DNA of 64,000 nucleotides from CAYUYV01 sp964561475 (GTDB taxonomy: Bacteria > Pseudomonadota > Alphaproteobacteria > JAJFIK01): positions 131,455-195,454 of the forward strand of contig CAZLPU010000001.1 in the NCBI GenBank assembly GCA_964561475.1. The letters are read 5' to 3'. Shown here one piece after another: positions 51,033 to 60,672 of this stretch. The stretch's first letter is position 1. Each line of letters begins with the position of its first letter. The notes below the pieces were generated by a model that did no database searches, was not told the DNA's origin, and saw nothing but the letters and a program-made list of their open reading frames with translations. The position numbers and the translations under genes are program-made.

Positions 51033-52895
51033 ATGAGTAACGGTATCGGGGCTGGAAGTCTGCCGTCTGACAAGCCTGATCAACACTCCGGGCCGGGCCG
51101 CCGGTTGCCGGCCGTCAGATTGGGTTCGGGAACCTGTCTGCCTTTTCTGGTCATCGGCGCCGCGCTGGCCTGGGGTCCGGTCGCTGCGCAGAACGCGCCG
51201 CCGGTGCCGAGCCAGGCGACAGAGCCTGACGTCCGCTTGCGTCAATTGGAAGAGCGGCCCACGCCTTCCCTTGGCGATCCCATCGTCATTCCCAGCACAA
51301 GCCCTGGCCGTCCGCCTGCGAACAGCAGTGAAGTCACTTTTGAATTGCGCGATCTCGTGATCAACGGTGCCAGCGCCTTTCCGCCGGAAACCCTGCGCCC
51401 CCTCTTCCAGGACCAGATCGGGCGGATGATTACTCTGACCGAGCTCTACGAGATTGCTGCGCGTATCGAGGCATTCTACCGGGAAGCAGGGTTCTTCATT
51501 ACCAGAACGATCGTCCCGGCCCAGGAGGTCGCCGACGGGCGCTACCGGCTTGAGGTCATCGAAGGGTTCATCACCCGGGTTGAAATGGATCTCAGCGGCG
51601 GGGCCGACCATGGCCGGGTCGAAGCGATTCTGCGCGAGGTGGAAGGCCAGCGGCCCCTGAAACTCCAGACCCTTGAGAGAGCTCTTTTGCTCGCCAATGA
51701 TATTCCGGGCATCGCCGTTTCGGTTCTGCTGCGTCAGGACGAGGACCAGCGGGGCGGGGCCGTGCTGGTCGCGAATGTGGTGCGCAAACGGGTCGGCGGT
51801 TTTGCCTCCATCGATAATCAGGGGTCGTCCTTCACCGGGCGGGACACGGTCGTGATCGGCACGAATATCAGTGCCTTGACGGATTATGCCGACCAGTTTG
51901 GCCTGACAGCGGTCGTCACCAACCCCATCGACGGGGAGGGAAGCTGGGTCATCCAGGGCTCTGCGGGCATCGGTATCGGCCGCTCAGGGCTCAGGCTTCA
52001 GTTGATCGGGTCCTACGGGGAATCCCGGCCCAACGGACCGCCTGTCGCGCTGGATGTTCTGGATCTGGAAAGCGACTCCACCTTTGCCTCGGCGGTGTTG
52101 TCCTATCCGTTTCTCAGGACAAGGGATCTGTCCCTGACCGGTGATGTCAGTTTTGATTATCTGAACACGAATACCGACCAGGCAAGCACCGCGTCCAACG
52201 GCCCCTTTCGTCTTTACGAGGACAAGATCCGTACCGCTGCCATCTCCATGCGGCTCGATTTCAAGGACACCCTGAAGGGCCGCAATGTCGGGACGGTATC
52301 GTTCCGCAAGGGGCTGCCTATTCTGGACGCCAGCCGGGCCGGGGACCTGTTTCTCACCCGGCCCGACGCTTCCGGGGTCTTCTCCAGTCTCCAAGCCTCT
52401 TTCCTGCGCCTTCAGGAAGTGAGTGAATCCGTGTCGGTCCTGATGGAAATGAGCGGTCAGCTCGCCTTCAATGAGGTCCTTTCCGGGGAGGAGTTCACCG
52501 TAGGCGGACGGCGCTTCGGGCGGGGCTACAACCCGGCCCAGCTGGCCGGAGACAGCGGTGTCGGAGCAACCCTTGAGCTTCAATACACCCAGCCCACCGA
52601 TATGCCCCTTCTGGAGTCCTATCAGCTTTTCAGCTTCCTGGATTATGGACGGGTCGATCAGCGCAGTGATGAATCCGGCGGCATTCCGGTCGCCGACCCC
52701 TCCCAGCAGGGCACGCTGCTCTCAGTGGGAGCGGGTGTCCGGGCCAGGGCGAACGAGAACTTCGCTCTGGAGGCAACGGTTGCCCAGCCCGTCGGGGGAC
52801 GGCCCACCCAAATCGACCGCAGCAGTGACGTGGACGGACAGGCTCCTGCAAGCCGCTCGCCCCAGCTCCTGGTGCAGGCCACAGCACAGTTTTGA
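51033..52895 (+). CDS. Two-partner secretion outer membrane transporter (TpsB, ShlB/FhaC/HecB family)
   Basis: 620 aa. Signal peptide near residues 30-53 (CLPFLVIGAALAWGPVAAQ) after a long N-region; a proline-rich linker; two POTRA-like domains (FELRDLVINGASAFPPETLRPLF...YREAGFFITRTIVPAQEVADGRYRLEVIEGFI); then a 16-strand-type barrel including RRFGRGYNPAQLAGDSG (the R-G-Y/F motif of the inward loop) and a C-terminal aromatic F. It exports the TpsA protein encoded 21 bp downstream. Confidence 0.93.
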   Translation: MSNGIGAGSLPSDKPDQHSGPGRRLPAVRLGSGTCLPFLVIGAALAWGPVAAQNAPPVPSQATEPDVRLRQLEERPTPSLGDPIVIPSTSPGRPPANSSEVTFELRDLVINGASAFPPETLRPLFQDQIGRMITLTELYEIAARIEAFYREAGFFITRTIVPAQEVADGRYRLEVIEGFITRVEMDLSGGADHGRVEAILREVEGQRPLKLQTLERALLLANDIPGIAVSVLLRQDEDQRGGAVLVANVVRKRVGGFASIDNQGSSFTGRDTVVIGTNISALTDYADQFGLTAVVTNPIDGEGSWVIQGSAGIGIGRSGLRLQLIGSYGESRPNGPPVALDVLDLESDSTFASAVLSYPFLRTRDLSLTGDVSFDYLNTNTDQASTASNGPFRLYEDKIRTAAISMRLDFKDTLKGRNVGTVSFRKGLPILDASRAGDLFLTRPDASGVFSSLQASFLRLQEVSESVSVLMEMSGQLAFNEVLSGEEFTVGGRRFGRGYNPAQLAGDSGVGATLELQYTQPTDMPLLESYQLFSFLDYGRVDQRSDESGGIPVADPSQQGTLLSVGAGVRARANENFALEATVAQPVGGRPTQIDRSSDVDGQAPASRSPQLLVQATAQF

Positions 52896-52916
52896 TGGCA
52901 AAGGGGATCCCAATCC

Positions 52917-55900
52917 ATGACCAATGCCGCTTCGCCCACCTCCATCATGGTACCTTCACACCGATCTGACCGTTCCTTGCGCCAGAGATTGCGCCAGAGA
53001 TTGCGCCTGAGATTGCGCCAGTTGCTCACCTCCACCTGCCTGCGCCCCATGGGGATCGGCACCTGCTTGTCCCTGGCTCTCCTGGCCCCTGCGATGGCCG
53101 GGCCGGACGGCGGCAAAGTGGTGGGCGGCAAGGCCACCATCACCACCAGCGGGCGGGAAACCACCATCAATCAGAAGTCAAACCGTGCCCTGATCGAATG
53201 GGACCGGTTCAATCTTGATGCCGGTGAAGCCGTCCGCTTCCAGCAGCCCGGCCGCAAGGCCATCACCGTCAACCGGGTCACCGGGAATGGTGCGTCCACG
53301 ATCAATGGCGAGATCACCGCAAAGGGTAATGTGTGGCTCTTGAACCCGAATGGTGTGCTGATCGGATCCAGCGCGGTCATTGATGTGGGCGGGTTCCTGG
53401 CCACCACAAGCGATCTTCACCAGGATGATTTCATGGCCGGCCAGTACCGGTTCGACACACCCTCCACCAATCCCGATGCCAAGGTGGTCAATGAAGGCCG
53501 CATTACTGTCCGGGACAAGGGGCTCGCGGGTCTTGTGGCGCCCCATGTGCGCAACGACGGCGTTATCGAGGGCAGGCTGAGCACGGTGATCGTGGCCGGT
53601 GCGCAGACCTACGGCCTCGATCTCTATGGCGACGGCATGATCAATTTCGAAGTCGGCCAGCCCGTCGACCGTGCCCCGGACGAAGGTGCGATTGTCGAGA
53701 ACTCCGGACGGATCAGCGCGCCCGGTGGCCGGGTTCTGGTGACGGCCCAGGCGGCCGCGGAAGTGGTTGCCGATGTGATCTATACGGATGGGGTCATCGA
53801 GGCACAGACCATTGAGCGCAAGGCGGGTTCCATCGTGCTTGGCAGCGGTCAGGGTACGGTTGAAGTCACCGGACGGGTCGACGCGAGTGGGGCAGGGCAG
53901 GGCGAAAGCGGCGGCTCCATCGATATCATCGGTGAGACCGTCGTGGTTCGGGAAGATGCCAGGATTGATGTTTCCGGCCAATCCGGCGCCGGTTCCGTGG
54001 AAATCGGGGGGTCTTTCCAGGGCGATGGCCCCCTCCCCAATGCCCAGAGGACGTATGTCGGTCCGGATGCGGAAATTCGTGCCGACGCCCTCGAAGACGG
54101 CGATGGCGGTGAGGTGATCGTCTGGGCTGACGGCCAGACCGTCTTTGCGGGTGAGGCCAGCGCCCGGGGCGGGCCTGAGGGTGGTGACGGCGGCTTTGTG
54201 GAAGTTTCCGGCAAGGAAATCCTGAATTTCGTGGGCATGGTCGATATCGCGGCGCCCGAGGGCAATGCCGGAACCTTGCTCCTTGACCCGGGCATCCTCG
54301 AAGTGGTTGACCAGCTCAGTGTGCAAACCGTCGTGAACGACACCGACCCCTCCATTGATGCCCTGTTCCTGGGGATCGACGTTGGTGAGGGCGGTGTCAG
54401 CCAGGTGGAGACGGCCACACTGGAAGCCATTCCCGGCAATGTTGTGGTCCAGGCGGATGATGTGGACATCCTGGGCAATCTGAATTTCAACTCTCCGGAA
54501 ACCCAGAATTACATCCTGTTTTACGGTGAAAACACCCTCGACGTTCAGGCTCGGGTCAGCCTTGACAGCGGATCTGCGGTCCTGGGGCTGGCCTCGCCGG
54601 AGATCACCATTTTCGAGGAAGACAACGGCGGCAGCACCATTTCTTGGTTCTCCGAAGTCGATTCCGGTGCGGATGTGGTGATGATCGGCGGAGAGATCTT
54701 CATTTTCGGCGAGATCGATGTCAGCCGCTCCCAGACCGTCTCTATACAGAGCTGGGATTTCGATCTGCCGGACCTGGACTTGATCAGGGCGGTCGATGCA
54801 CCCGTTGTGGAACCGCTGCTCTTTGGGCCGAAGATCAGTCTGGGTCCTACCGGCGATCTGCCGTTCGCGGATATTGTCGACGTGGATGACATCGCGCCCG
54901 GTTTTGGTGTGGATCTGTTCCTGGACGGGACGGACTTCTTCCTGCCCTCGCCCGAGAACACGCCGCCGGAACGCCAGATCACGATCAATGCAACCAACTC
55001 CATCGAGATCGATGGCAATATCAACTCAGACTCCAATGACCGGTTCATCCTCAATGCACCTCGCTCGACCCTGACGGTGCGAGAGGGTGACGAAGTTATC
55101 ATCGCCAACAACTTCACCGCCTTCGATACGCTTACCGATCCCGGCAACGAACTGGGTGCCGATCTCATTATCGATGCCTCTTCCTCAAACAACCGAATGG
55201 TGACGGTGGATGAAGGCGTTGATGTCAGTGCAGAAACCATCAGGATCTTCGCCGATGGCGCCGTGACGATGAATGGCCGCCTGAATGGCGGGGAAGAGGT
55301 GGCAATTACCGCCGGTTCCTTCCGGACCTCGGGCGGATCCCAGGGCAACCTCGCCGGAATTTTCGCATCGATTGTGAGCTTCTTTATCCCGGAAGAGGTC
55401 GATCCGACGGTCGGCGGGTCCAACGGGTCTTCGACCTTGAGCAACGATTTCATCGGGCTCGTGTCAGCGGAAACCCTGTTCCTTAACACCACCGAGGATC
55501 TTTTCTTCATCGGCGATACGGATTTCACCCAACGGATTCTGCCCGACTCCAACAACGTGGTTGAAGCGCTGGAAATTGGTGATGTTGTAATCACCAGCAC
55601 CGGCCTCCAACCCACGATTGCCAAGAATAACGGCGCTGCGCTGGTGGCCGATACCCTCCTGTTCGTGGTGCCCACCGGGACCGATCTCCTCTTCGGGGAC
55701 GGTGGGGAAGGCTTTGTCCCCACGGAAATTGACCGGATCGGCAGCCTGCAGATTATCGAGTCCTTCCTCACCAGCGAATTCGGGACCTTTGAGGTTTCCA
55801 ACATGGGTCCGCTGGCCCTTGGCGCTCTCGGGGCCGTCGAAGGCGGTCGCGCTCCGACCTTCGATCTCTCCGCGGTCGATCTCTTCGTGCAGACGGTCGA

Positions 55901-56570
55901 CGGTACCCTGACCCTGGATACGCCCATTACGACAACCGGGGAGGGCGAATCACTGGTTCTGTCTACGGATACGGGGATCGTCAATAATGCCGGGACAGTC
56001 CCGTTTTCCACGCCCAACGGACGCTATGTTCTCTACTCCGTATCGCCGGAAGGGGACACCCTCGGCAGCTTTGAGCCTGTGATCTCGCCGGATATCGGCA
56101 CCATCGAGACCGTGCTTCCGGCTTCGGTAACGCCTACGGACGAAAGCGTGATCGTCTACCAGGACGAGGTGGAAGCGCGACCGCCTACGGAGACGCCCGA
56201 GGAACCGCCCACCGAGACGCCGACTGAAACCCCCAATGAAACGCCGGGTTCTCCATCGGAAGAGGACATTTGCGAGGTCTCGCCGGTTCTCTGCCAGCCC
56301 ATTAACGAGAGAACGCTGACCGTTCGGGTGCCCAGCGGTCTGGCCAACATTCAGGCCATGAAAGAAAGCGGAATCCAACAGGTAAGCGCCCTTGTGGCCG
56401 ATGTGGTCGAGGGCGACGGCGGTGAGATTGCCATTGAAATGGGTGTTCTGCTCAGCCCCCTCGGGCTGAAAACAATCAGCACATTGAACGCATTCGGTGA
56501 AGACCTGATGGTCAACGACGGCAACCGGGATCTTTGGGGCCAGATACAACAAGTCCCCCAACTGCAGTAA
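52917..56570 (+). CDS. Filamentous-hemagglutinin-type exoprotein (TpsA)
   Basis: 1,217 aa. A strongly basic N-terminus with four-residue repeats precedes the signal peptide, which ends at LLAPAMAG. Residues 62-180 are the TPS secretion domain (FQQPGRKAITVNRVTGNGASTINGEI, GNVWLLNPNGVLIGSSAVIDVGGFLATT). A long acidic beta-helix-like region follows, then a Pro/Thr/Glu linker near residue 1090. The C-terminal module carries Cys1119 and Cys1126 (C-x6-C), as in HMW1A-like adhesins that stay anchored to their transporter. Ribosome-binding site AAGGGGAT. Likely a surface adhesin or matrix protein, and a candidate target of the CHAT protease encoded next. Confidence 0.9.
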   Translation: MTNAASPTSIMVPSHRSDRSLRQRLRQRLRLRLRQLLTSTCLRPMGIGTCLSLALLAPAMAGPDGGKVVGGKATITTSGRETTINQKSNRALIEWDRFNLDAGEAVRFQQPGRKAITVNRVTGNGASTINGEITAKGNVWLLNPNGVLIGSSAVIDVGGFLATTSDLHQDDFMAGQYRFDTPSTNPDAKVVNEGRITVRDKGLAGLVAPHVRNDGVIEGRLSTVIVAGAQTYGLDLYGDGMINFEVGQPVDRAPDEGAIVENSGRISAPGGRVLVTAQAAAEVVADVIYTDGVIEAQTIERKAGSIVLGSGQGTVEVTGRVDASGAGQGESGGSIDIIGETVVVREDARIDVSGQSGAGSVEIGGSFQGDGPLPNAQRTYVGPDAEIRADALEDGDGGEVIVWADGQTVFAGEASARGGPEGGDGGFVEVSGKEILNFVGMVDIAAPEGNAGTLLLDPGILEVVDQLSVQTVVNDTDPSIDALFLGIDVGEGGVSQVETATLEAIPGNVVVQADDVDILGNLNFNSPETQNYILFYGENTLDVQARVSLDSGSAVLGLASPEITIFEEDNGGSTISWFSEVDSGADVVMIGGEIFIFGEIDVSRSQTVSIQSWDFDLPDLDLIRAVDAPVVEPLLFGPKISLGPTGDLPFADIVDVDDIAPGFGVDLFLDGTDFFLPSPENTPPERQITINATNSIEIDGNINSDSNDRFILNAPRSTLTVREGDEVIIANNFTAFDTLTDPGNELGADLIIDASSSNNRMVTVDEGVDVSAETIRIFADGAVTMNGRLNGGEEVAITAGSFRTSGGSQGNLAGIFASIVSFFIPEEVDPTVGGSNGSSTLSNDFIGLVSAETLFLNTTEDLFFIGDTDFTQRILPDSNNVVEALEIGDVVITSTGLQPTIAKNNGAALVADTLLFVVPTGTDLLFGDGGEGFVPTEIDRIGSLQIIESFLTSEFGTFEVSNMGPLALGALGAVEGGRAPTFDLSAVDLFVQTVDGTLTLDTPITTTGEGESLVLSTDTGIVNNAGTVPFSTPNGRYVLYSVSPEGDTLGSFEPVISPDIGTIETVLPASVTPTDESVIVYQDEVEARPPTETPEEPPTETPTETPNETPGSPSEEDICEVSPVLCQPINERTLTVRVPSGLANIQAMKESGIQQVSALVADVVEGDGGEIAIEMGVLLSPLGLKTISTLNAFGEDLMVNDGNRDLWGQIQQVPQLQ
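52977..53024 (+). repeat. 12-bp tandem array in the TpsA N-terminus
   Basis: Four units: ttgcgccagaga twice, ttgcgcctgaga, ttgcgccagttg, encoding repeated LRQR/LRLR. The array lengthens the basic N-region of the signal peptide. Confidence 0.9.
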
Positions 56571-56595
56571 GACGCGCGGCGGCAAGGAGAGTGGC

Positions 56596-59559
56596 ATGGG
56601 ATGGCATCGCAACAACGGGGACCGGGCTCTGAACCATTGGATACCCGGATGGAGAGCCGGCCTCACGACGGTCCTGCTGCTGGCGGCTGGTGCGTGTGCC
56701 CCGTTTCCTGGACTGGGCGGCGGGCAGGGGAGAGACCTCGCTGCCGGATTTCCAGTGGGCCTCAATCTGGCAGGGGAATCCTGCCGGATAACCCCGAATG
56801 CGCAGTTGGTCTCTTCCCTGCAGGCCACGCAAGCCTTTGAGGTGGAATGCGGACGATGGGAAAATGCCAGTGCCCGGATTGCCGTCTACGACTTTGACAA
56901 GGTGGATGCAGGACGGCCCGCGGTCTGGCTCTCAAGCATTGGGGCCTTTGCCGAGTGTCCCGGCGAACCCCAGGCCCAGTTGCAGCAGATGAAAGCCGGC
57001 CGCCCCCTTGACTGCCGTCTGGAGCTGGGCGGTTTCCCCTACCGTGCCCTGATGAGTTCGACCGGTGGGTTGGCCTATGCCGTCGATGGGATCCCCTCGG
57101 CCCTGGGTGCGGCCCAGCGTGCGGTCGACGTTCTGTCCGGTGTGCTCCCGGTCGAGGAGGCCGCCGGAATGCAGGCCGGCGAACGGGATCTTGCCGCCCT
57201 TGGACCGGAAATCGGTGCACGGGTTTTCACTTTGGGCGATGTGTTCGGGTTCCGGGACCACCTGCGCTATGCTCAGTACTTCAATTATCAGGGCAACCAC
57301 GCTCAGGCTGCGGCCCAGTACCGGGAAGCACTTGAGCTTCATCGCCGTATTCTGCCCGAAGACGATGTCCGGCGCGGGATCGTGTTGATGCATCTGGCGC
57401 TTGAACTCAGCAATCAGGAACGCTTCGCCCGGGCCGATGAGGTTTTCAATGAGGCGGAAAAGCTGGTTGCCGTTTCCCTGGACCCGACTGATCTGGCCCA
57501 GCTTATCAGCTACCGCGCCCTTCATCAGGCCAATCAGCAGAATTACGAAGAAGCACTCAGGCTCGCGGAAGACGCCAGCAACCGGCGCCGGTCCGTGACG
57601 TCTGTCTTCCGGGATGCTGCCTCCACGGACCTGATCCAGAGCATTTACATTGAAGCCGCGATGCTGTCCCGGCTGGAACGACCGGACATGGCTCTGGAGC
57701 GTCTCGATGAAGCCAATCGTCAGGTCATGGTCAATCCGCAAATCCCGGGAAGCTGGCAGGCGCGGATCCATGTGCTCTATGCGGACATTTCCGAGCAGGA
57801 AGGTGATCTGAAAACCGCCCTGAGCTATCTGAACAGGGCGATCGAATCCGAAGCACGCCAATCATTCGAATCCAAACTCAGGGCAACCGCCCTGTTGGAC
57901 AAGGGCCGCATCCTTCTCAGTCAGGGTGAAGTTGAACGGGGCTTCCAGTCAAGTCGTGAAGGCATGGACATGCTGGAACGGATGAATGAAACCGTGCCCG
58001 GTGACAAGGTGGCCCCTCTGCTCAAGGCCTTGAGCAGCCGCGGGGTGTCCGGCCCCCATGTGGCCGATGCCTTCAAATATGCCCAGTTCGCCCGTGCACC
58101 GGTCATTGCCCAGACCATGGGTCTGGCCCTCGCCCGTGTTGCCCTGGGGGATGAGGAAGCCGCCCGGTTGATCCGCGATTTGCAGGATTTGAAGCAGGAG
58201 CGGGACAATGCCATCGCCCAACTGGCCCAGGCCCAGAACCAGGCCTCTGCTATCGCCGGACAGCAGGCCGCCATCGTTCAGGCCCGCCTTGATGACATCG
58301 GTGAACAGATTGCCGAGACCGAACGCAGTGTTCAGTCAGCGCTGCCCCGATACAATCTTCTTCTGAACGAACCCGTTGCCATGGGCGATGTTCAGTCCAC
58401 CCTCGGCCCCGATGAGGGACTGGTCATGTTTCGGACCGCACCGGAAGGGGTCTTGGCTTTTGTGGTCACCGCCAACCGGGGCAGGCTCTATGATCTTCCC
58501 CTGACCGAGGACGAACTGCGCACCCGGATTGCGGCCCTGCGGGCCCCCATTGATGCTGCGACGGACTATCTCGATCCCTACGATGTCAGCGAAGCTCATG
58601 ACCTGTTCGCCGCCCTGTTCGGACGGTTTGATTCCGAGATCGCCGGCTTGAGCTCCCTTGTCATCGTGCCTTCCGGCCCGCTGCTGAGCCTGCCCTTCCC
58701 GATGCTTGTCACCCGCCCGGCCAGCATTCCCGACGACGCCAATTATTCGACCATTCCCTGGCTGGTGAAGCGTCATGCGGTGACCGTCGTGCCCTCGGTC
58801 CAGGGGTTCCATTTTGCCCGCGCCAAGGCCAAGCCATCCCAGGCTACCCTCAGCTTCGCAGGTCTTGGGGCCACCAACCCTACGGCCTTCGAGACCAGCG
58901 GTCTCATGCGGAACCTGGAGATGCCGGAACAGTGCGAAACCGACATCAATCTGCTGGCGGATCTTGTGCCGCTGCAGGCAGCTGGCGAGGAAATCCGCCA
59001 GATCAGTTCTCTCGTGGGCCAGGACAGCGCCCGCCTTTTCGATCTTGAGAATCTCAGCGAAACCGATGTGAAGAATCTGGATTTCAGCGAGTTCCGGGTG
59101 GTCCATTTTGCCACCCATGGCCTGCTGCCCGGCACCCTGGCCTGCTGGCCGGAACCGGCCCTGGTGCTTGGCAATGTGGATGACGCCAATCCCCAGGATG
59201 ATGGCCTGCTCAGCGCCAGCGAGATCATCGATCTGGAGTTCGATGCGGAACTGGTCATTTTGTCCGCCTGCAACACGGCTTTCGACAAGGAATTCGGCGG
59301 TGAGAACCTGGACAGCCTGTCCCGGGCCTTTTTCTATGCCGGTGCCCGCAACATCGTCGTATCCCATTGGGCCATTTCCGATGATGCGACCAGGGAACTG
59401 ATGGTGTCCTTGTTCAGTGAGCTGAAACGGGGTGTTTCTCTGAGTGAAGCTCTTCAACGCAGCCAACAGGCCCTGATGCTCAACACCTCCACATCCCACC
59501 CCTATTTTTGGTCCGCCTTCTCCTTTATCGGAGATGCCGCAACGTCCGTGCAGCTGTAA
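56596..59559 (+). CDS. CHAT-domain caspase-like protease with TPR region, predicted lipoprotein
   Basis: 987 aa. The N-terminal hydrophobic segment ends LAAGAC, a plausible lipobox, so the protein should be outside the cytoplasm. Residues about 210-430 are TPR-like helical repeats (YFNYQGNHAQAAAQYREALELHRRIL and similar); about 530-600 is coiled-coil-like. The C-terminal CHAT domain has the catalytic pair His841 (VHFATHG) and Cys892 (VILSACNT), with the family segment RAFFYAGARNIVVSHWAI. It is therefore probably an active cysteine protease. The gene starts 26 bp after tpsA with AAGGAGAG, forming a tpsB-tpsA-CHAT operon. Confidence 0.92.
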   Translation: MGWHRNNGDRALNHWIPGWRAGLTTVLLLAAGACAPFPGLGGGQGRDLAAGFPVGLNLAGESCRITPNAQLVSSLQATQAFEVECGRWENASARIAVYDFDKVDAGRPAVWLSSIGAFAECPGEPQAQLQQMKAGRPLDCRLELGGFPYRALMSSTGGLAYAVDGIPSALGAAQRAVDVLSGVLPVEEAAGMQAGERDLAALGPEIGARVFTLGDVFGFRDHLRYAQYFNYQGNHAQAAAQYREALELHRRILPEDDVRRGIVLMHLALELSNQERFARADEVFNEAEKLVAVSLDPTDLAQLISYRALHQANQQNYEEALRLAEDASNRRRSVTSVFRDAASTDLIQSIYIEAAMLSRLERPDMALERLDEANRQVMVNPQIPGSWQARIHVLYADISEQEGDLKTALSYLNRAIESEARQSFESKLRATALLDKGRILLSQGEVERGFQSSREGMDMLERMNETVPGDKVAPLLKALSSRGVSGPHVADAFKYAQFARAPVIAQTMGLALARVALGDEEAARLIRDLQDLKQERDNAIAQLAQAQNQASAIAGQQAAIVQARLDDIGEQIAETERSVQSALPRYNLLLNEPVAMGDVQSTLGPDEGLVMFRTAPEGVLAFVVTANRGRLYDLPLTEDELRTRIAALRAPIDAATDYLDPYDVSEAHDLFAALFGRFDSEIAGLSSLVIVPSGPLLSLPFPMLVTRPASIPDDANYSTIPWLVKRHAVTVVPSVQGFHFARAKAKPSQATLSFAGLGATNPTAFETSGLMRNLEMPEQCETDINLLADLVPLQAAGEEIRQISSLVGQDSARLFDLENLSETDVKNLDFSEFRVVHFATHGLLPGTLACWPEPALVLGNVDDANPQDDGLLSASEIIDLEFDAELVILSACNTAFDKEFGGENLDSLSRAFFYAGARNIVVSHWAISDDATRELMVSLFSELKRGVSLSEALQRSQQALMLNTSTSHPYFWSAFSFIGDAATSVQL

Positions 59560-59619
59560 GGGCTGGCGCTCAGATTTCCGGCTGAGGACCCAGGCTCAAA
59601 CCCTGGGATTGAAAAGAGG

Positions 59620-59683
59620 ACCGGCCCGCTCCCTCTCCCGACCTATCGACTGTCGTCGTGATCGGGAGAGGGTGCGGGCCGGT
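59620..59683. terminator. Large bidirectional hairpin between convergent genes
   Basis: A 22-nt arm (59620-59641) pairs with 59662-59683 with a single mismatch, enclosing a 20-nt loop. Pyrimidine-rich T-containing sequence follows on the plus strand (cttcctttcttcctttt). A small hairpin CCCAGG/CCTGGG (59589-59594, 59602-59607) precedes it. It sits midway between the CHAT gene stop and the OmpA gene stop. Confidence 0.8.
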
Positions 59684-59705
59684 GATGCCCCTTCCTTTCT
59701 TCCTT

Positions 59706-60419
59706 TTAGAGGGCCCGGAATTGTACCCGGCGGTTCTTGGCGTGGGTCGGATCCATGTTGGGCAGGGGCTCAGCCTGGCCTTTGGCATCGATGGCCATCC
59801 GCTTGGGGCTGATGCCGTGGGTGGAGGCCAGGTACTTGCCGGCGGAAACCGCACGCAGCAGGGACAGCTTCTTGTTGTAGTCCGCGGAGCCCACCGCATC
59901 CGCATGGCCTTCGATCACCAGACGCTTGGACTGGTACTCCGGCTTGTTCATCAGGGTGCCGATCTGGTCGAGAACCCGGCGGGCGTCCGCCGTCAATTCC
60001 GAGGAGTTGAAGGCGAAATTCACCGGCAGGGCAATGCTCACGCCACCCTGTGCAGCCTGTGCTGCGGGCGCAGCGGCGGCGGCAGCCGGAGCGGATGCGG
60101 TCATCGCAGCCGGTGCGACAGCGGCGGAGGTCATCCGGATGCCTCGGGTGCGCTTGAGCGGGATTCGGCCGTGGTGGTCCTCGCGGATAAGATTGTCCTG
60201 ACGCGGCGGGGTCTCACCGAAGAGCAGGGTGCCCATGTGGTCCGTGCTCATCGGATTGTTCGGGTCCAGAACAACGATGGAGTCCGAAGAGGCGGCCATG
60301 GCCTGGGGCTGGGCTGCGAGAAGGGTTGCGCCGGCTACGGTCAGAGCCAGGGCGAGGTGACGAAGAACCCGCTTGGGGGCATTGGCATTGGCGGGGCGGT
60401 TCAGGGTCAGGGTCATCAT
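59706..60419 (-). CDS. OmpA-family peptidoglycan-binding protein
   Basis: 237 aa. Signal peptide ends at QPQAMAAS. An Ala-rich linker follows, then the OmpA/MotB C-terminal domain: FAFNSSELTADARRVLDQIGTLM, VIEGHADAVGSADYNKKLSLLRAVSAGKYL, and AKNRRVQF (the D/N and R residues that grip diaminopimelate). No membrane barrel, so it is periplasmic. ATG 60419 has GGAG upstream; an earlier in-frame start at 60500 would precede the signal peptide needlessly. It may anchor neighbouring surface proteins to the wall. Confidence 0.92.
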   Translation of the reverse strand: MMTLTLNRPANANAPKRVLRHLALALTVAGATLLAAQPQAMAASSDSIVVLDPNNPMSTDHMGTLLFGETPPRQDNLIREDHHGRIPLKRTRGIRMTSAAVAPAAMTASAPAAAAAAPAAQAAQGGVSIALPVNFAFNSSELTADARRVLDQIGTLMNKPEYQSKRLVIEGHADAVGSADYNKKLSLLRAVSAGKYLASTHGISPKRMAIDAKGQAEPLPNMDPTHAKNRRVQFRAL

Positions 60420-60620
60420 TTTGCATCTCCGTGGGTGCGGGGGAAAACCAACACCGTCATGATGCTTGAGGACCCTTCCGGCAGCTGTGACGGCTGTCAC
60501 AAGGCCAAATTAATCACGCCGAACGGAGTTAACCATCTGAAATTGAACGTGATTTTTCTTCCGGAAGATTTTGGGAGGCCGCAGTTCCCCTCCCGACATC
60601 GGAAGAACGCCCGGACAGGC

Positions 60621-60649
60621 AAACACCCCGGCCAGATCTGACCGGGGTG
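60621..60649 (-). terminator. Terminator of the CsgG-like/small protein operon
   Basis: Perfect 8-bp stem CACCCCGG / CCGGGGTG (60624-60631 and 60642-60649), followed on the minus strand by a short T-run (TTT). The T-tract is weak, so termination may be partial. Confidence 0.6.
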
Positions 60650-60672
60650 CTTGGACGGCGCCGAATTGGCCC

